The position numbers and the translations under genes were made by a program. The notes under the pieces are model-generated. The model searched no databases. It was not told the DNA's origin and saw only the letters and a program-made list of their open reading frames with translations. A DNA stretch of 64,000 nt, taken from the NCBI GenBank assembly GCA_013397075.1, contig VWZS01009715.1:154848-218847 (forward strand). The letters are read 5' to 3'. Below, in pieces: positions 11,095 through 58,395 of this stretch. Every line of letters begins with the position of its first letter. Position 1 is the first letter of the stretch. This stretch comes from Rhabdornis inornatus (Eukaryota; Chordata; Aves; Passeriformes; Rhabdornithidae).

Positions 11095-12400
11095 GATTAC
11101 TTCAAACAAAAGTTTCTGTAATGAAAAAAGAGCAAGTTGCATTCATAAAAGGTAACATTCACATTCAATTTCCTTGATATAAAGCAACATAAATGTATAA
11201 AATTGCATTTAAGTGAAAAAAATGTAAGGTTGCAGTCCTTTTTCTTTGCAAGAAGCTGAAAATGTATCTGCTCATTGCCTGTATATAATTTACATTTTCT
11301 ATATACTACATGGTTTTTTAAAAAAATTCATAGCTGGGAAATTGGATAAATGGTGCAGTATTAGGGAAGTTTTTCAACTGAGTGTATACAAATTCAATTT
11401 GAAGCTTTTATGCAATTCCAAGTCATTTATAATGTTCTCCTAACGATTAGGATTAGTTTTTGAGAAGTCTCTACGACTACACCAAGCTCCACTGTTATCA
11501 CATAAGAGTTTTAGAGGGAATCTTAATTACTTTCCTTATCTTTCAGTGTCACTAGTCAGTGATAAAACTTCAACAAATTACAATGAGGAAACCCCAGCCT
11601 TTTTTCCTTCAAGTTTCTCCACCGAAAAGCCTGTACTGACCTTTTACTGCACCTGGCGGGCTCCAGGAGTGTGGTGGCACCAGGGGACACCAGCACCCCC
11701 CATGGCACTGCTGTCCCACCACTGCCACTCCAATCCTGCTGCCCTACAGCCCCTGCCACCACTTCTCCCCCTCTCTGAGCTCAGGAGGGGTCTCCTGCTT
11801 CCCCTGATCTCACAAGTCACCCACAGCAATGGGAATTTTGTTGCTGCCATTGCTGGGTGATGAGGATCAGCTCCTCTGCAGCACCAGGGCAGCCTGGCTG
11901 TCCTGGCACCCAGCACTGCACCACCTGAAGATCCAAGCCCAAGAAAAACTGCATTTTTCCCAAAAGAGCTGCTATTCAAGACATTCCACATGAATTCCAC
12001 CCCACCTCAGCACACACACCTTGGGTTTGAACATGCAGCTGTTGCAGTGGCTTGTTCCAGCTGGAGACAGGACACTCAGAAATGCCAAGAGAAAGATTTG
12101 GTTTCTTGAGACAGGCAGTAGGAATTATCCTGGTTCCATGACTATTTGAACAGTTCAAGTTTCACAGCTCCTGCTGATATCACCAGTGGAATTCCAGGGG
12201 AACAGGCTGACCCTTGGAGCAGAGCAGGACACAGAACAGAGAAGTAAGGTGTCAGGCTTGGGACCATTGGGGCTTGGAATGGTTTTGAATCACAGGAATC
12301 AGGCATTTTAGTGCCCATTTTTGAAAGGTTATGTAAACACAAGTCAGCAACCGTGTATTTAAGGAGAATGGTTAGATTTGGCATATAGAGCATATCTTCA

Positions 12401-12406
12401 TTTATT
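12401..12406 (-). terminator. Candidate proximal poly(A) signal of ATP11C
   Basis: AATAAA on the gene strand, about 1.8 kb after the exon 30 stop. The downstream flank is less obviously GT-rich than at the distal site. It could give a shorter transcript, or may be unused. Confidence 0.3.
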
Positions 12407-14180
12407 CATTGTGTACTTGATCTGTAGGCACCACATTTCAGCAAGAAAACTTGAGAACGGGACAAGGTCTGCAGGTCGAATTCCAGGTCTGTGAAATGAG
12501 CTAGGAAAACGGGAAAAAAAAAAAGAAAAAAGAAAGAAGAAAATGAAAGCTTTGCCCACGGGACACATGCTGGCAGTGCAGCTCCTGCCCTGCATGCAGC
12601 AAGAGCTGAGCTGTGCTCACTGACAGGGCACAGACTGCACTTGTGGTGAGGCCAGTGCAGAGTGTATAATACAGTGTAAAATCCATCCATCCATCCCCTC
12701 CCGTGCTGGGTGATGGCAGAGCAGCACAGGGACGTGCACTCCCCTCTCCCACTCAGGGAAGGCCCATCCAAAATCCTCCTGATGCACAAGGAATGTGGCA
12801 GCAGCTGACCCACACCACGAACCACAGGGCTGGCAGCCAGAGAGCAAGGCTTGATCCTTCCAAAAATTAACAGTCTGCACTTCCACAAAATTCAGTGAGG
12901 GGAATGTTCTGTCTAGTCCCAAATTGTTCTGTGGTGTGTACATGACACAGAGCCTGAGTGAGCAGGACCCAAACCCAGTGCAGAGATTGCTGCTTCTGAA
13001 CGAGCCTTGAAGCTTCTCACAGGAGTTCCTTGGGGGACATCAGCACGAGGGAGGGACTGTCACACCAACCAGCAGTGGCACAGAGGCTGGCTGTCACTGC
13101 TTATGACTCAACACAACAAAAAAAGCTGCTCTTTCCACATATGAAGTATCAGAGAAAAAAAAAATATTGAGAGTCAGGCATCTCACCTTTGCTGTGCAGA
13201 ACCTAAAGAGAAAAGTTCCTACGACCATGGTACAGGTAGGTTTAAAAAGAACATGCCAATTTAAAAAAAAACAAAATGTAAAATGAAATCAGGTTCATGT
13301 ATTCGATTTTAAACTGTCTTCTTTTTTCTTAGTGCAAATAACTCAAGATGCAGTTTTGTACACCTGCAGGTTCACAGGCACACCCCACGTCCCTGGGATC
13401 AGCCAAGGACTGTCCCTCAGGCCTTTAAAGTGTTGGAGCAACTGCACAGTGCAGTAATGTCAGCACAGCCCCAGGAGCCTGGGCACAGGGGCTCAGAGTC
13501 TGCCACAGCACAACCTCTGGGACTCCTTCCTCCTCCACAACAGTTCCTTCCATCACAAACAGCCACAAAAGCACCTTTTCTTCACCCTCCAGCAGGAATA
13601 AACCCACCAGCAGACCGGCTGTGGGAGGATGCTGTGCCACTTCCCATGGACACACTGCTGTGGAACGAGCACAGGCTGCTTCCAGCTACCCCTGGAGGAG
13701 GGAGCAGCAAAGATTCCTCCCGAATTTTCAGCTGATCCTGCCGTGTGCACCCGGGGACCCAGGGCTGGGAGGGGAGCAGCCTCTTCCCAGCACCTTCACG
13801 GGCTGCAGGGTTGAAGTCTGTGCTGCTTCTTTGGTCAGGCAGAGCAAAGCTCTGGGCAGCTCTGCTCTCTGGACAGATCTGCAGCAGGCAGGGGAAGCCC
13901 CCGTGTGCAAGGGGCTGGCACTGCACTCTTGCACTTCCATCCATGCTGTCCTGGGTGAACTCCTAAAGATGCTTTCTCAGCCTCCAGTGATGCAGGACTC
14001 GGCAGAACTGGTTTTTCTGGGAGGGCAGGGAAGCCACAAGACCAAAGACTAACGTGGGGCCAGAGCCCTGGCTGCTCTGTCAGCACTGCTCACAGTCCTT
14101 GGTACCAGCAAAGGGCACTGCCAGGTTAAAACCATGGGTTTCCTACAGCATGACCATCTGCAGGGTTTGTGTGGAGCACT

Positions 14181-48359
<34,179 letters not shown>

Positions 48360-51300
48360 CTGTCAGGGCAGCCAGCAAAGGAAAAAACAGCTTTTAGCTC
48401 AAAATTCCAATCTTCCTATTAATAGCTTCCGCTGCTGTTCGTCGGGAATAAGGCAGCTGGAACTCAGAAATTCACCCCTCTGCCCCAAAGCACAGAGAAT
48501 GAACAGCAACACAAGGTTATTTTAGTAAAATCAAGGATGTGCTCAGCCTGAAACACACCTTTGCTCAGCATCAGCTCCCAGGTGCACAGCCCACCCTACA
48601 CCCACCAGGACAGGTCAGTGCCCTGTGCGGGACAGCTGCTGCCTGGATCTGCAGCCAGTGCCAGGTTATTTTTCCTCCTGGAAGGAGAATACATCTTTAT
48701 CAAGCACTTCAAGTCATCAGGAATATAATTTAGCATCTATACATCTCTTGCTAGTCCTGGCCTGGAGAATCCTTCAGCTCTGGTTTATTCATTGCATGAA
48801 GGATGATGGCAACTGCACCCTCCCTTACACTCACTCTTCTGTCCAACCCTCAAGCCCCTGAAAAACGCCTCAGCACCACACTGGCTCACACAGATTTAGC
48901 ACTCAGCTCAAAAAACCAAACGGGTCTGCTTCTGCTATTTAAAAATCTCAGCAAAAATCACGAATGATGAAGCAGACAGCTTCACACCACAAACTCCTCA
49001 GGATGACACACAGGCTGCTGGGGAGCCAGCTGGGCTTGCTGGGGGTTTAATTTAAAGCAGAATGAGATGTCACAAGTGAATGTCAGCCTCATGCCAGGGG
49101 GGTTTGGTGACAGCCCCACTGCTCCACAGCAGGATGAGGGAATTGCAGAGGAATAACCCCAGCAGGGCTGCTCTGCAAGACAGCAGCCCCAACAAAGCCA
49201 GGAGACAGCTGTGATCAGCAACACGGGGCTCTAGCTGAGACCCTGGCACCCCAGAGCCCTTCCAGGACACCCATGGGAAAGAACAACACCTGCAAATCAC
49301 AGACAGGTCCTCTGGATCCAAAGGATGCTAGCACACAGTAAACAACATATCTGAATGCACCAAAAGTACCAGAACTCCTCCATTCCAATGGAACTCTTCA
49401 ACACCCAATTTCCAACTTCTTGTAACTCCTTTTACAACTTTTCCTCACTTGTGACAAAGCCCAGGCAGGTCCCTGCACTGAGAGCTCCATCCCCATCAGC
49501 CTCCAGCTCTGGCCAGCCCAGCACACTCAAGTTTCTCAGTAGACCAGAAAACTTTATTTTCAAAACCAACAGAACTGTGCAATAGTTTAAGAATCAGCTT
49601 TTCATTCTCCCAGGTTCCCCCTTTCATGCAACAAAGTGTCCTTGCCACAGATGCTCACAGCCAAGGGAGAAGACCTGGCTGGCACCAGGAAGCATTTGGT
49701 GAACTGAAAATTACACAGTGAATTTAAAATTACCACTAAGAGCAAATGGGGGAAGAGGGGTGAGGGGGAAAGAGTGGTGTTAGACCAGGGTAAGATTTCT
49801 TTGGAGTTCAGGTTTTAAATTTTAAAACATGAAGAGGGAAGACCTTTGTCACAGTCCACGGTTCAAGGGCATTAGCAGGGAGCAGGGCTGCTAAAACACC
49901 AGCAGACACTCTTGGTACTCCACTTAGCCAAACTAATCCTCAAACTAATCCTCCAGACTAACCCTACAGCCTGCTTGCTTTGAAACCCACCAGAGCAGGT
50001 GTCAAAAATGCCAAATCCCTGTCCCATGTCAGCTGCCCAGCACGGGCTCAGCCTGCTGCAGATGGATGCTCTGGGAGTGCCTGGATCTGGCTCAGCATCC
50101 CAAAGGGCTCAGCACAGGCAGCTTGGCAAGGTGCACACAAAACCCAGCTAGAGAAAACGTGCTCTGAAGAAAAACATGCTAAGAGAGAAGGCCTGGGACC
50201 AACTGCTGCTTGGGGAAAGTGTCAAACCCAAACATTTAAACTGTTAAAAATGGTGGACCTGGAGCAGCAGCAACTGAATGGATCCTGTTCCATCAGGATC
50301 TGCCCAAAGGAAGCAGAAGCTCTTCCCTTCCTCTGTTCCCCACCCGTGCCTGCAGCACCTTTAATTAAAGCAGTGTTTTACACCCTGCCTATACCTGGGG
50401 AGGTGTGCTGACCGCTCTGCCTACAGCCATCCTCACACCTCCAGGGGCTGCTGCTTGAGCAGGAGGATTCTCACACCCTACACCACGTCCCTGCACCTCC
50501 CAACAGAGCCAGCGGCACCCCAGCAGTGAGCACCTCCACCACACCTGGGCAGGGCTGGCACACGCTCCCAGCTGGGGAATGCCACCATGCTCCCAGCCAG
50601 CCACACCACCAGAGTGGCAAACAGCCCCTCTTCCAAACTACAAACCAGACCCGAAAATGTCCCCTGATGTACCTGCTGCATTACAGAGGTGCCAGCCATG
50701 GTCTCACCAACCTGTGCCCCAGGAGCAGGAGGCAGAGCCATCCATCCATCCAACCAGGGCAGTGGCAGGCAGCTGGCACAGATGTCCCCACATCTGGTGG
50801 TGGCCCCGTGCAGGCTCTGGAGCCAGGCATGCCTGGGGACATCCCTGCAGCACAGGGAGGAAGTGACAGCTTCCCCTGCCTGTGCTGCTGGCACAGAGCA
50901 GGGTCAGGGTTTGCCACTCACACACACTGGCATGGAAACCACAGAGTTCTGCTTAAAGCACTCCTGGAAAAGTATGCACAAGGATTTCCTGACTACCCAC
51001 GGAGAGCATGGGGTGTGTGAAGCCTCAGAGCACAGGAGAACCCAGACCCAGGTGTGGTGTGCTGGCTGAGCAAGCCACACTGAGTTACCAGCACCAGCTC
51101 CCAGGAGGGCTTTCATCCTGCAATCCCTCCAGCTGTGCATCTGCAGCATCACCTGCACAGGTGAGCGCAGTGCCACGGGGACAGTGGCACTGTAACTCCA
51201 CAGAGCATCCCAGCCCTCCCTCCGTGGCCTGGCCAGGCTCCCAAAACTCACAGCATTCCATTTCCCACTGCCCCAACCTCCCCATGGTGTCACACCTTCC

Positions 51301-52372
51301 CACAGCACACCAGAGGCTGCCAGGCTTCACTCCCCACCTCCCAGAAAGTGAGTGCACACCAGACACCTGCAGCAAGGTGCTGGCTGAGCTCAGCAATTAA
51401 AAACTCTCACTTTGATGAGCCCAGCTCGAGCCCTGGCTGGGTCATTAATAGATTGCTACATCTTAATAACAGCTCTACACAGAGACTTAGAGGCAGATTT
51501 AGGGAATAACTGCCAGGCTTTTGGGAAAATTATAAAATATGCAGATTAGCAGGGAGAGGATTTAGACTACTTTTTCCGACTGCCTTTCACGAAAAATTTT
51601 AATTCTGATAGCAAAAAAAAAAAAAAGGAAATATTACTTGGATGCAATTCGAGCAGCTGCCTCGTTGCCTGGTGGGGTTCTACACAGCCCACAGGGCTGG
51701 AGTGAGCTGGTGCAGGCAAAAACCAGAGATTCTCTGGCTGTTTAGAGCCAAGCCTGCCAAATGGATTATTCAAAAAATCAACAATTGCTCTCCCCTCACA
51801 GGCACTTTCTCAGCTCCCTGGGCTGGAGCTGCGGTGTTTGTGTGAGCATGGGGAGAAGCAGAGCTGTCTGCAGGGATCAGCAGGGTCAGACTGGGCACTG
51901 CATTCCCCCACCAAGCCTGCAGGACCCAGGGATGCCTGTAGGTGACCACAGACCCACCTGCTGTACCATGTCCCTGTACCCCAGGAGAGCTGCCAGCAGC
52001 TGGCAGACACACAGCAGCACCAGGGGGACCCTGCAGACACCAGGAGCTGAGAGGAAGGAGGGAAGGAGGCATTTTTCAGCAGAGCCACTATCCTGGCTGC
52101 ATCCCCAAGGACCAGCCCCAAAGATGCAGGTCCATCCTGCAACGTTCCAGGTTTCAGTGCAGAGCTCCTGTTCCACTCCCCCAGCCTAACCAAGCCTAGC
52201 GAGTCAATCTTTCAGCGGGGCATCCAAACCAGACTTCTCCTGAAGGAGCTCAGCTGGAAGACAAACCACAGAGTCAAACACAAATCAGAGGAGACAGATG
52301 AGGCAATCGAGGCTGTTCTGCCAGGAGCATCCCTGGAGCTGGCAGCTGCTCCCTGTGCTGGCTTTGCCCTGG

Positions 52373-52417
52373 GGCAGGTCCAGGTGCCCCCCGGGGCAGG
52401 TCCAGGTGCCCCCCACA
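52373..52417. repeat. 22-bp direct repeat, two copies
   Basis: GGGGCAGGTCCAGGTGCCCC appears twice head to tail in intron 1. Confidence 0.9.
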
Positions 52418-53047
52418 CCCACACAGGACACACTTGGCAGGGCAAAGGGCTGCTGCTGCAGCACCCTTCTCATGCCAGGGAGAATCTCACACACGAATGT
52501 GTTCTGCCAAATGCTTTGATGGAACTCAACCTTCCCACACTTGCACCTTTTCTAAAGCCCACGTGCTGCCAGAAGCAGCAGTTCTGAAGTCAAGGCATTA
52601 GGGGGATAATGGCTATTTTCTTACATTGCCCAATCTTAAAAAGCCCAACTGTGTGCCCATGGAAGGTCACCTGAGGCTTGGTGTTTCACTATAAATTTAT
52701 CTTTCAGGAGATAAGAACAGGTATGATTTGAAGGCATCAGGCCAGGAGTAAAAATGCCCATGGATGCAATTAATGACCCAATATATTGATGACTTGAAGC
52801 TGTTGGAGCATTACACAGAGGTGGCAGAATTACACCTGCAGCCCACAGCAGTCCCCAAATTCTCCACCTGAGCTCAGGCAAGTGTCCCTTCGTGCCTCTT
52901 TCCCCTGCTCCATCTGTGCCCTTGTCCCAGAGAAGTGTCCCTGCCCAGCACAATCACCCCTGCCTGTTGTGGGGAGAGGCTCCTCCTCACCTCCCCTCCC
53001 CATTTTCTGGGAATCCATCACACCACCAGGCACAGCACCCAGATGGC

Positions 53048-53102
53048 ACTGGATAAAAGCTGCAAACCTGGATAAAAATTAGCAAGCCTGGGTAAAAATT
53101 AA
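53048..53102. repeat. About 20-bp tandem repeat, three degenerate copies
   Basis: Units on CCTGGATAAAAATTAGCAAG, the first and last diverged, in ATP11C intron 1. Confidence 0.8.
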
Positions 53103-56100
53103 TGGAGTTAGACTGAGTTCAACAGGAGAGGTGAACCTGTGCTCTGCAGCCACTTCAAGGGGACTATTTCTAGGGCAGCTGCAAACAGAGTGTTTAATTA
53201 TATCCCCCATATGGAAAGCAAGTGTCTGTGCTACCTTCTGGCCCTGTTTCCTGAAAAAAAAACAGCAGCAGAAGAAAAACTAAAAAACCACCACCATTGA
53301 TTTACTACAGTTCCAGAAAGCACCAAAACCAGAACTAACTAGTAAAAAAAACCTCTCCTTTCATGTTTGCTGAAGATAACTTTAAGCCACAAAGTAAACA
53401 AATAACTCATAGAAAACAGATCTAATAAAAACCACAGGCATTTAAAAAAAAAATCATCTGCTAAACCCAGAGATTATGCAGTACGAGTACAAAGCTCAAA
53501 CACTTGAATGAAACCACAGCTTATATTAAAGACATGCAAAAGAAAGATTAAATCACATTACTTGGCTTCGATCTCATGAATAGTTTAATTGCTCCTGTAT
53601 TGTTCCATTTATCATGAAAGTAGTAGAGGAGGCGACCTGATTTACAAAAAAAGCTTGCAAAAACAACAGCACCTCCCAAAACAGCCTGTTCTAGCTCCTG
53701 TTTCATTTAGCCTCAGAAGAACAAAGGAAAACACATCCACAGTTTTAAAAAGCCTCCACAAATTTACTGTAACCTCCCCAAAACATTCATCAGCTTCAGG
53801 AAGCTGCTCAGCACAGCAACCTCATTGCCCAAGCAATATATTTTTAATTGAGATTTCCACTTGCCAATTTTCCTCTTTGCCCTCAGTCATTTCCATGAGG
53901 GTACAAGGGATGCTTTGAGAACACCCTTTAATAATTCAGCAGCTCGGACTGTGCTTACCCACAGCGACCACATATCCAGGCAGATCTCCTGGTTCAGGGA
54001 GAGAACTTCACCAAGCAAGATCAACCCCACCACTCTCCCTGGGCTGCATGGAAGGGTCAATAACATGCCCAGACCCTGGAAAAAAAAACAACCAACCAGC
54101 CACCAGTGGATCCGCAATTCTGGGAGCTCATAGGTCCAGGAGAGGAAGGGCTGGAGGCACACACTGCCCGACCTCATTTCCCACTGGACAGGACTTGGCT
54201 GCTCATTCCCAAGCAGGATGGGAAGGCTGGTACCTCGGGAAAACACAAGGTTGAAATTTAAACCAGTATCCCTTCCCCTGTGCTGAGGCTGGAGCTCCCA
54301 CTGATATTCCAGCCAGGGACAAAACATGAGCACCAAGGAGTGAGGGCTGGGGGAAGCTGGCTCCAGCCAAGGGACAACCATGAGAGCCCCCAGAGCCAAA
54401 GACAAGGCCAGAGAGAAGAGCAGCCATGGGAGAAGGGCCAGCATTTGGGGATTTTACACCACAGCACATGATGGGTTCAACACCAGACCCCATCCCTGGG
54501 GATGAGCAAGCAGAACATGATGAGCTCCAGCACAGCAGCACTGAACCAGACCTCACCACCCTCAATGCAGCTGGAATTGAGGGGCAGCAGCCAGAGCCCA
54601 TCCCCACATCCCCTCTGTCCCCAAGACCATGTGTGTCACAGGGAGATCACTCCACCAAGGACAGCGTGCTGGGGAGCAGCAGAGCCCAGCCAGGCTGCAT
54701 TTCCTGGAAAAGTTGACTTAGCCAACGAAGGCACTGATAAAAACAGAGACATGGCTGGGTGGAGAGAACAGGGGAAAAGGCTACTTGAAAGATTTCACAA
54801 GGGTGGAGAGAGGAAATACAAGCTTTTTTCCCTAGTTAATAAATTTAAAGGAGGGCCCAGCCCTATCCTGGACTTGAGGAGTGCCATGGACAGGGGTGAC
54901 AGCTGAAAAGACCTTTCTTGGCACGGATTTTGTTTTTCCTTCTGCAGGCAGTGTACCCTCAAAGCAGGCAGCACTGCATCTTCCCAGCAAACAGGCCACA
55001 ATGGCTGCAGTCACAGCCTCTGTTCAGTGAGTGATGCACAAAGCCAAACCAGCATCAACTGGGGCAGCATTGCTTCAGTGCTGCTCTTCTGTACAAAATC
55101 TGCTGCTCCTGCTCAAACACAACCACCGACCTTCGGAAGTTTTCAGCATCTCAATTCTTTTTTTTTCCCTTGCCCCGTTGGCAGCCAGGGTTATGAAACC
55201 ATTGCTCATCTTGAAACACAGGCAGCAGATCTTTTCCAAAAGAAAAGTTCAACCAGCATGCCGCCAGCATATAAAATCCAGGCTCATAGGAACACTTCAG
55301 GCTGGAGAACAGAAAAAGGACTTTGAATAAGAGCCAAATGTTTTGCAGAGGTCACAAAGCAAATACAACGAGGTCTTCCTGTCTTCAAAACTCTTCCTCC
55401 CTCCTCTCCCCGGCTCAAGCTGTGCACATATGTCTGTTCATCAGCAGCTATTTTAGCAGGGCAGCAAGCTCTCCAGAGCAGTGATTTGGCCTGGCAAAAA
55501 TTAAAATAAGAGCAAAACGGAAAAAAAACTCCCAGTTTGCAATTGTCAGTGCTTGCATCACTCAGCAGAGCTATAATTTGTTGGTTTTCCCGTTGTTTTC
55601 TGGTCCTCTGAAAGCCTGAGCTCTTCAGTAATGGAAATAAAAAACCCCTAAATGCTATGTTATGCACCCCAGCTCGGCCAGACGTTACTCTAACCTCTGC
55701 CACCTACAAACATTTTACCCCTTTTTAAGTTTTCCCAGCATTTCAGAGCCAGGCTGCCAGCTGACTGGCCAGAAGCCCGTTTCCCAGAGCACTTTGTTGC
55801 CTTTCCCCTGGGAAGTGAGCCTGCCTGGCTGTCCTGCTCCAGGGCAGAGGCTGCAGACTGCCCTGCCAGGGTGTACCCCACCACAGCACCCCAAAAGCCA
55901 GGGCTGGCACCCAGGATGCCCAAGGAAGCTGTCCCATGTCCCAAACAGCCACCAGGAGGGAGGGGAGGGCAAGTCCTGCACCAGCATCCTGGGGTGCCCT
56001 CAATCCCACAATGGGTACCCAAGGTCCAGCACCTCCCCATGCTCATCACTCACACGGGTTCTGAGCAACTTTTTCAACTCCAAAACCACAAAAGATGTTT

Positions 56101-58289
56101 TCTAACTCTGCCCCTTGCTGTACTACAGACAAATGTTTCCACAGAAGCAGCAGGAGATAAAAGAGAAGAGAAGTAGAAATCACTTCCTTCACCCCTTGCT
56201 CCACAGCCAAAATCATGACCCAGACCACACTGGGAACATTTCCATCTCTGGGTACTACAATGTCCAACACATTCATCCCTGGGGCTTGCAGGCACAGCCA
56301 TGCCAGGATACTGGATCAGTGAAATCCACCCAGGCAGGAGAGAAATCCTCACCATGTGGCCCAGAGCTGTTTATCTCCAGGAAATCAATCCTCTGGCTGC
56401 TGTTGGGGCTGAGCTGAGCACTGCCCAGGAGAGCTGCAGGGACACAGGGACAGCAAGATGAGTGTCCCTGACCCTGGGAGCCCAGGCTCAGAGCCTGGGG
56501 GTGTCACTGTGATTCCACCCCAGCACCATCAGTGCAGAATGAGCCCATCCTGTGCTGCAGAATGTGCCAGCATCCCTGGAATGACTCAGCCATCTCCATG
56601 CCATCAGTCTCCTTCCCCAGCCAGGCACCAACACAAGGGCTGCTCCTGCTCCAGCCACCAGCACGAGCTCCTTCACCCAAGGGCTCCTCCCTCTGCCTCA
56701 CTGCAGGTGGGAAATCCCACTGCCATCCATCCAGCTGCCCTGGGAGAAACCAGCCCATGGAAATTCTCTGCTCCACAATATTAATTTGGCTGATATGAGG
56801 ACAACAGCCCTCCCCTTAATTTCACTGCACTCCCTCCCTGAGCAAACAACTTAAGAAAAGGCGAGCTGTAAGGAAGGAGGAAAAAACAAAAAGAGTAAAA
56901 ACATTCCACAAACTCAGACTGAACAAAAGTGGCATGCAAAACACCACCCAAAGCAAACAGAAAAAAAAAAGTATTAATGCTGCATTTCAAGGCTGGCTTT
57001 GCAGCACCCCAAGTGCAGTCTGAGTCCCCACAGACAGCAGCTGCCTGGCTTTGGATGAATGCTGGGGAGGAATTACACACAAATCATAATAAAAGATGGA
57101 AAGGCTGCTCACAAAAGTGGATTTTTTTTTTTCTCTCTGCATTTAATTTCCCGGCAGTGAGATTTTTTTATTTTTTTCCCTCTTAAGCCAATTGAGACTC
57201 CAGCAACAGAGCCCAGAGTCACTGCAGTCAAGCAGTATTTAATTTGTATCACTGCTGAAGAGATCTTGGATGACAGCACCAAAGAAGCGCTTCAAATTGT
57301 CTGGTCTTGCCTGTTGCACATCTTACTCAGCTTTTCTAGGTCCTTTACAGCACAAGAAATAGAGGATCCCTCTGGCTTGCAGATCAGTGCATTTGCCACA
57401 ATACTGCAAACAAATTGCACTGACCAAGTGAGCAGTGTCTCTGTTTCCCACTCCAATCACCTCACCGAGTCTTGTTAGGGTACACAGCACACTTTAAGAC
57501 ATGCCAGATGAAAAGATTCTTTGAAAACACACAGCAAGAGATTACCAAGCCCTCCATAAGCAAGGCTGGAGTGCTTTCACCTATAGATCCTGAAAATCCA
57601 GCTGAAAACAAGAGCAAAAAGCCTGCAGCAAAGCATTACTCAGCAAAGGCCACAATGGAGTTTAACAGGAATTTTGTTCAAGATGGGAAAAAAAAAGAAA
57701 ATCCTGATTTGAGAGCTAAACACCCAGCTAGAACAGCCTCACAGGGGCTTACCCCTCCTTCTGCTGCAGGAGGAAAACAAAAAGCTCTTTACAAACAACT
57801 GGAACATGCACTAAGCTCTCATTAAGGAGGGAAGGACAAATGTCCCTGAAACATGATCAGTTAGGCTGGATGGCCAGAGGAGCTGTGCTTCTAGACTAAA
57901 GGGGCTTCAGCTGGAATTCCATCCCCAACAACCCCACTGAGGTTCGGGGGAGAAAAGCACTGGAGTCAGCAGGATGCAACAGGTGCCCACAGGAGGGACA
58001 AACTGCACATCGCATGCAGAAGGGGTTAAACATTTTAGGATATTGGTTCTGCTCAGCACCCGTGGCAGTGAGCACCCCTATGAGAGCATGAAAAATGAAG
58101 AAGAGGAGGAGAAGCAAAACCTAGGGCTGCTTTCCTGCCACCAGGGAGCCTCAGCTCCTCTGCCCAGCCCTGCCCCACGTGCAGCTCAGCATCCAAATGC
58201 ACTTTACAACCATCAGAGTGGTGCCCTGTGCCAACCACTGCCCAGCAGCTCCCTGGCTTTTGGCCAAGCCTCAGAAAGGGCCCATGAGC

Positions 58290-58395
58290 AAAAATAAATA
58301 TATATTTTTAATGCATCTCTAGATATTGCTTATATGCATATTTAATGTGCATATATTGCATGCATGTATATTTAATGCATATATATATATTGAAG
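58290..58395. repeat. AT-rich ATGCAT/TATATA region
   Basis: ATGCATAT, TTTAATGCAT and TATATATATAT phrases recur over 100 bp in intron 1, with several short self-complementary stretches. Confidence 0.75.

Larger units (their letters stand above)
11070..14180 (-). other. ATP11C: Probable ATP11C 3' untranslated region
   Basis: After the exon 30 stop there is no further coding exon. The AT-rich part at about 11060-11450 looks like a vertebrate 3' UTR end. Minus-strand AATAAA hexamers occur at 12401-12406 and 11089-11094. The second is followed by a T- and GT-rich stretch, giving a 3' UTR of about 3.1 kb. The end point is inferred. ORFs on both strands at 13.4-14.1 kb have no recognisable content. 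Confidence 0.6.
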
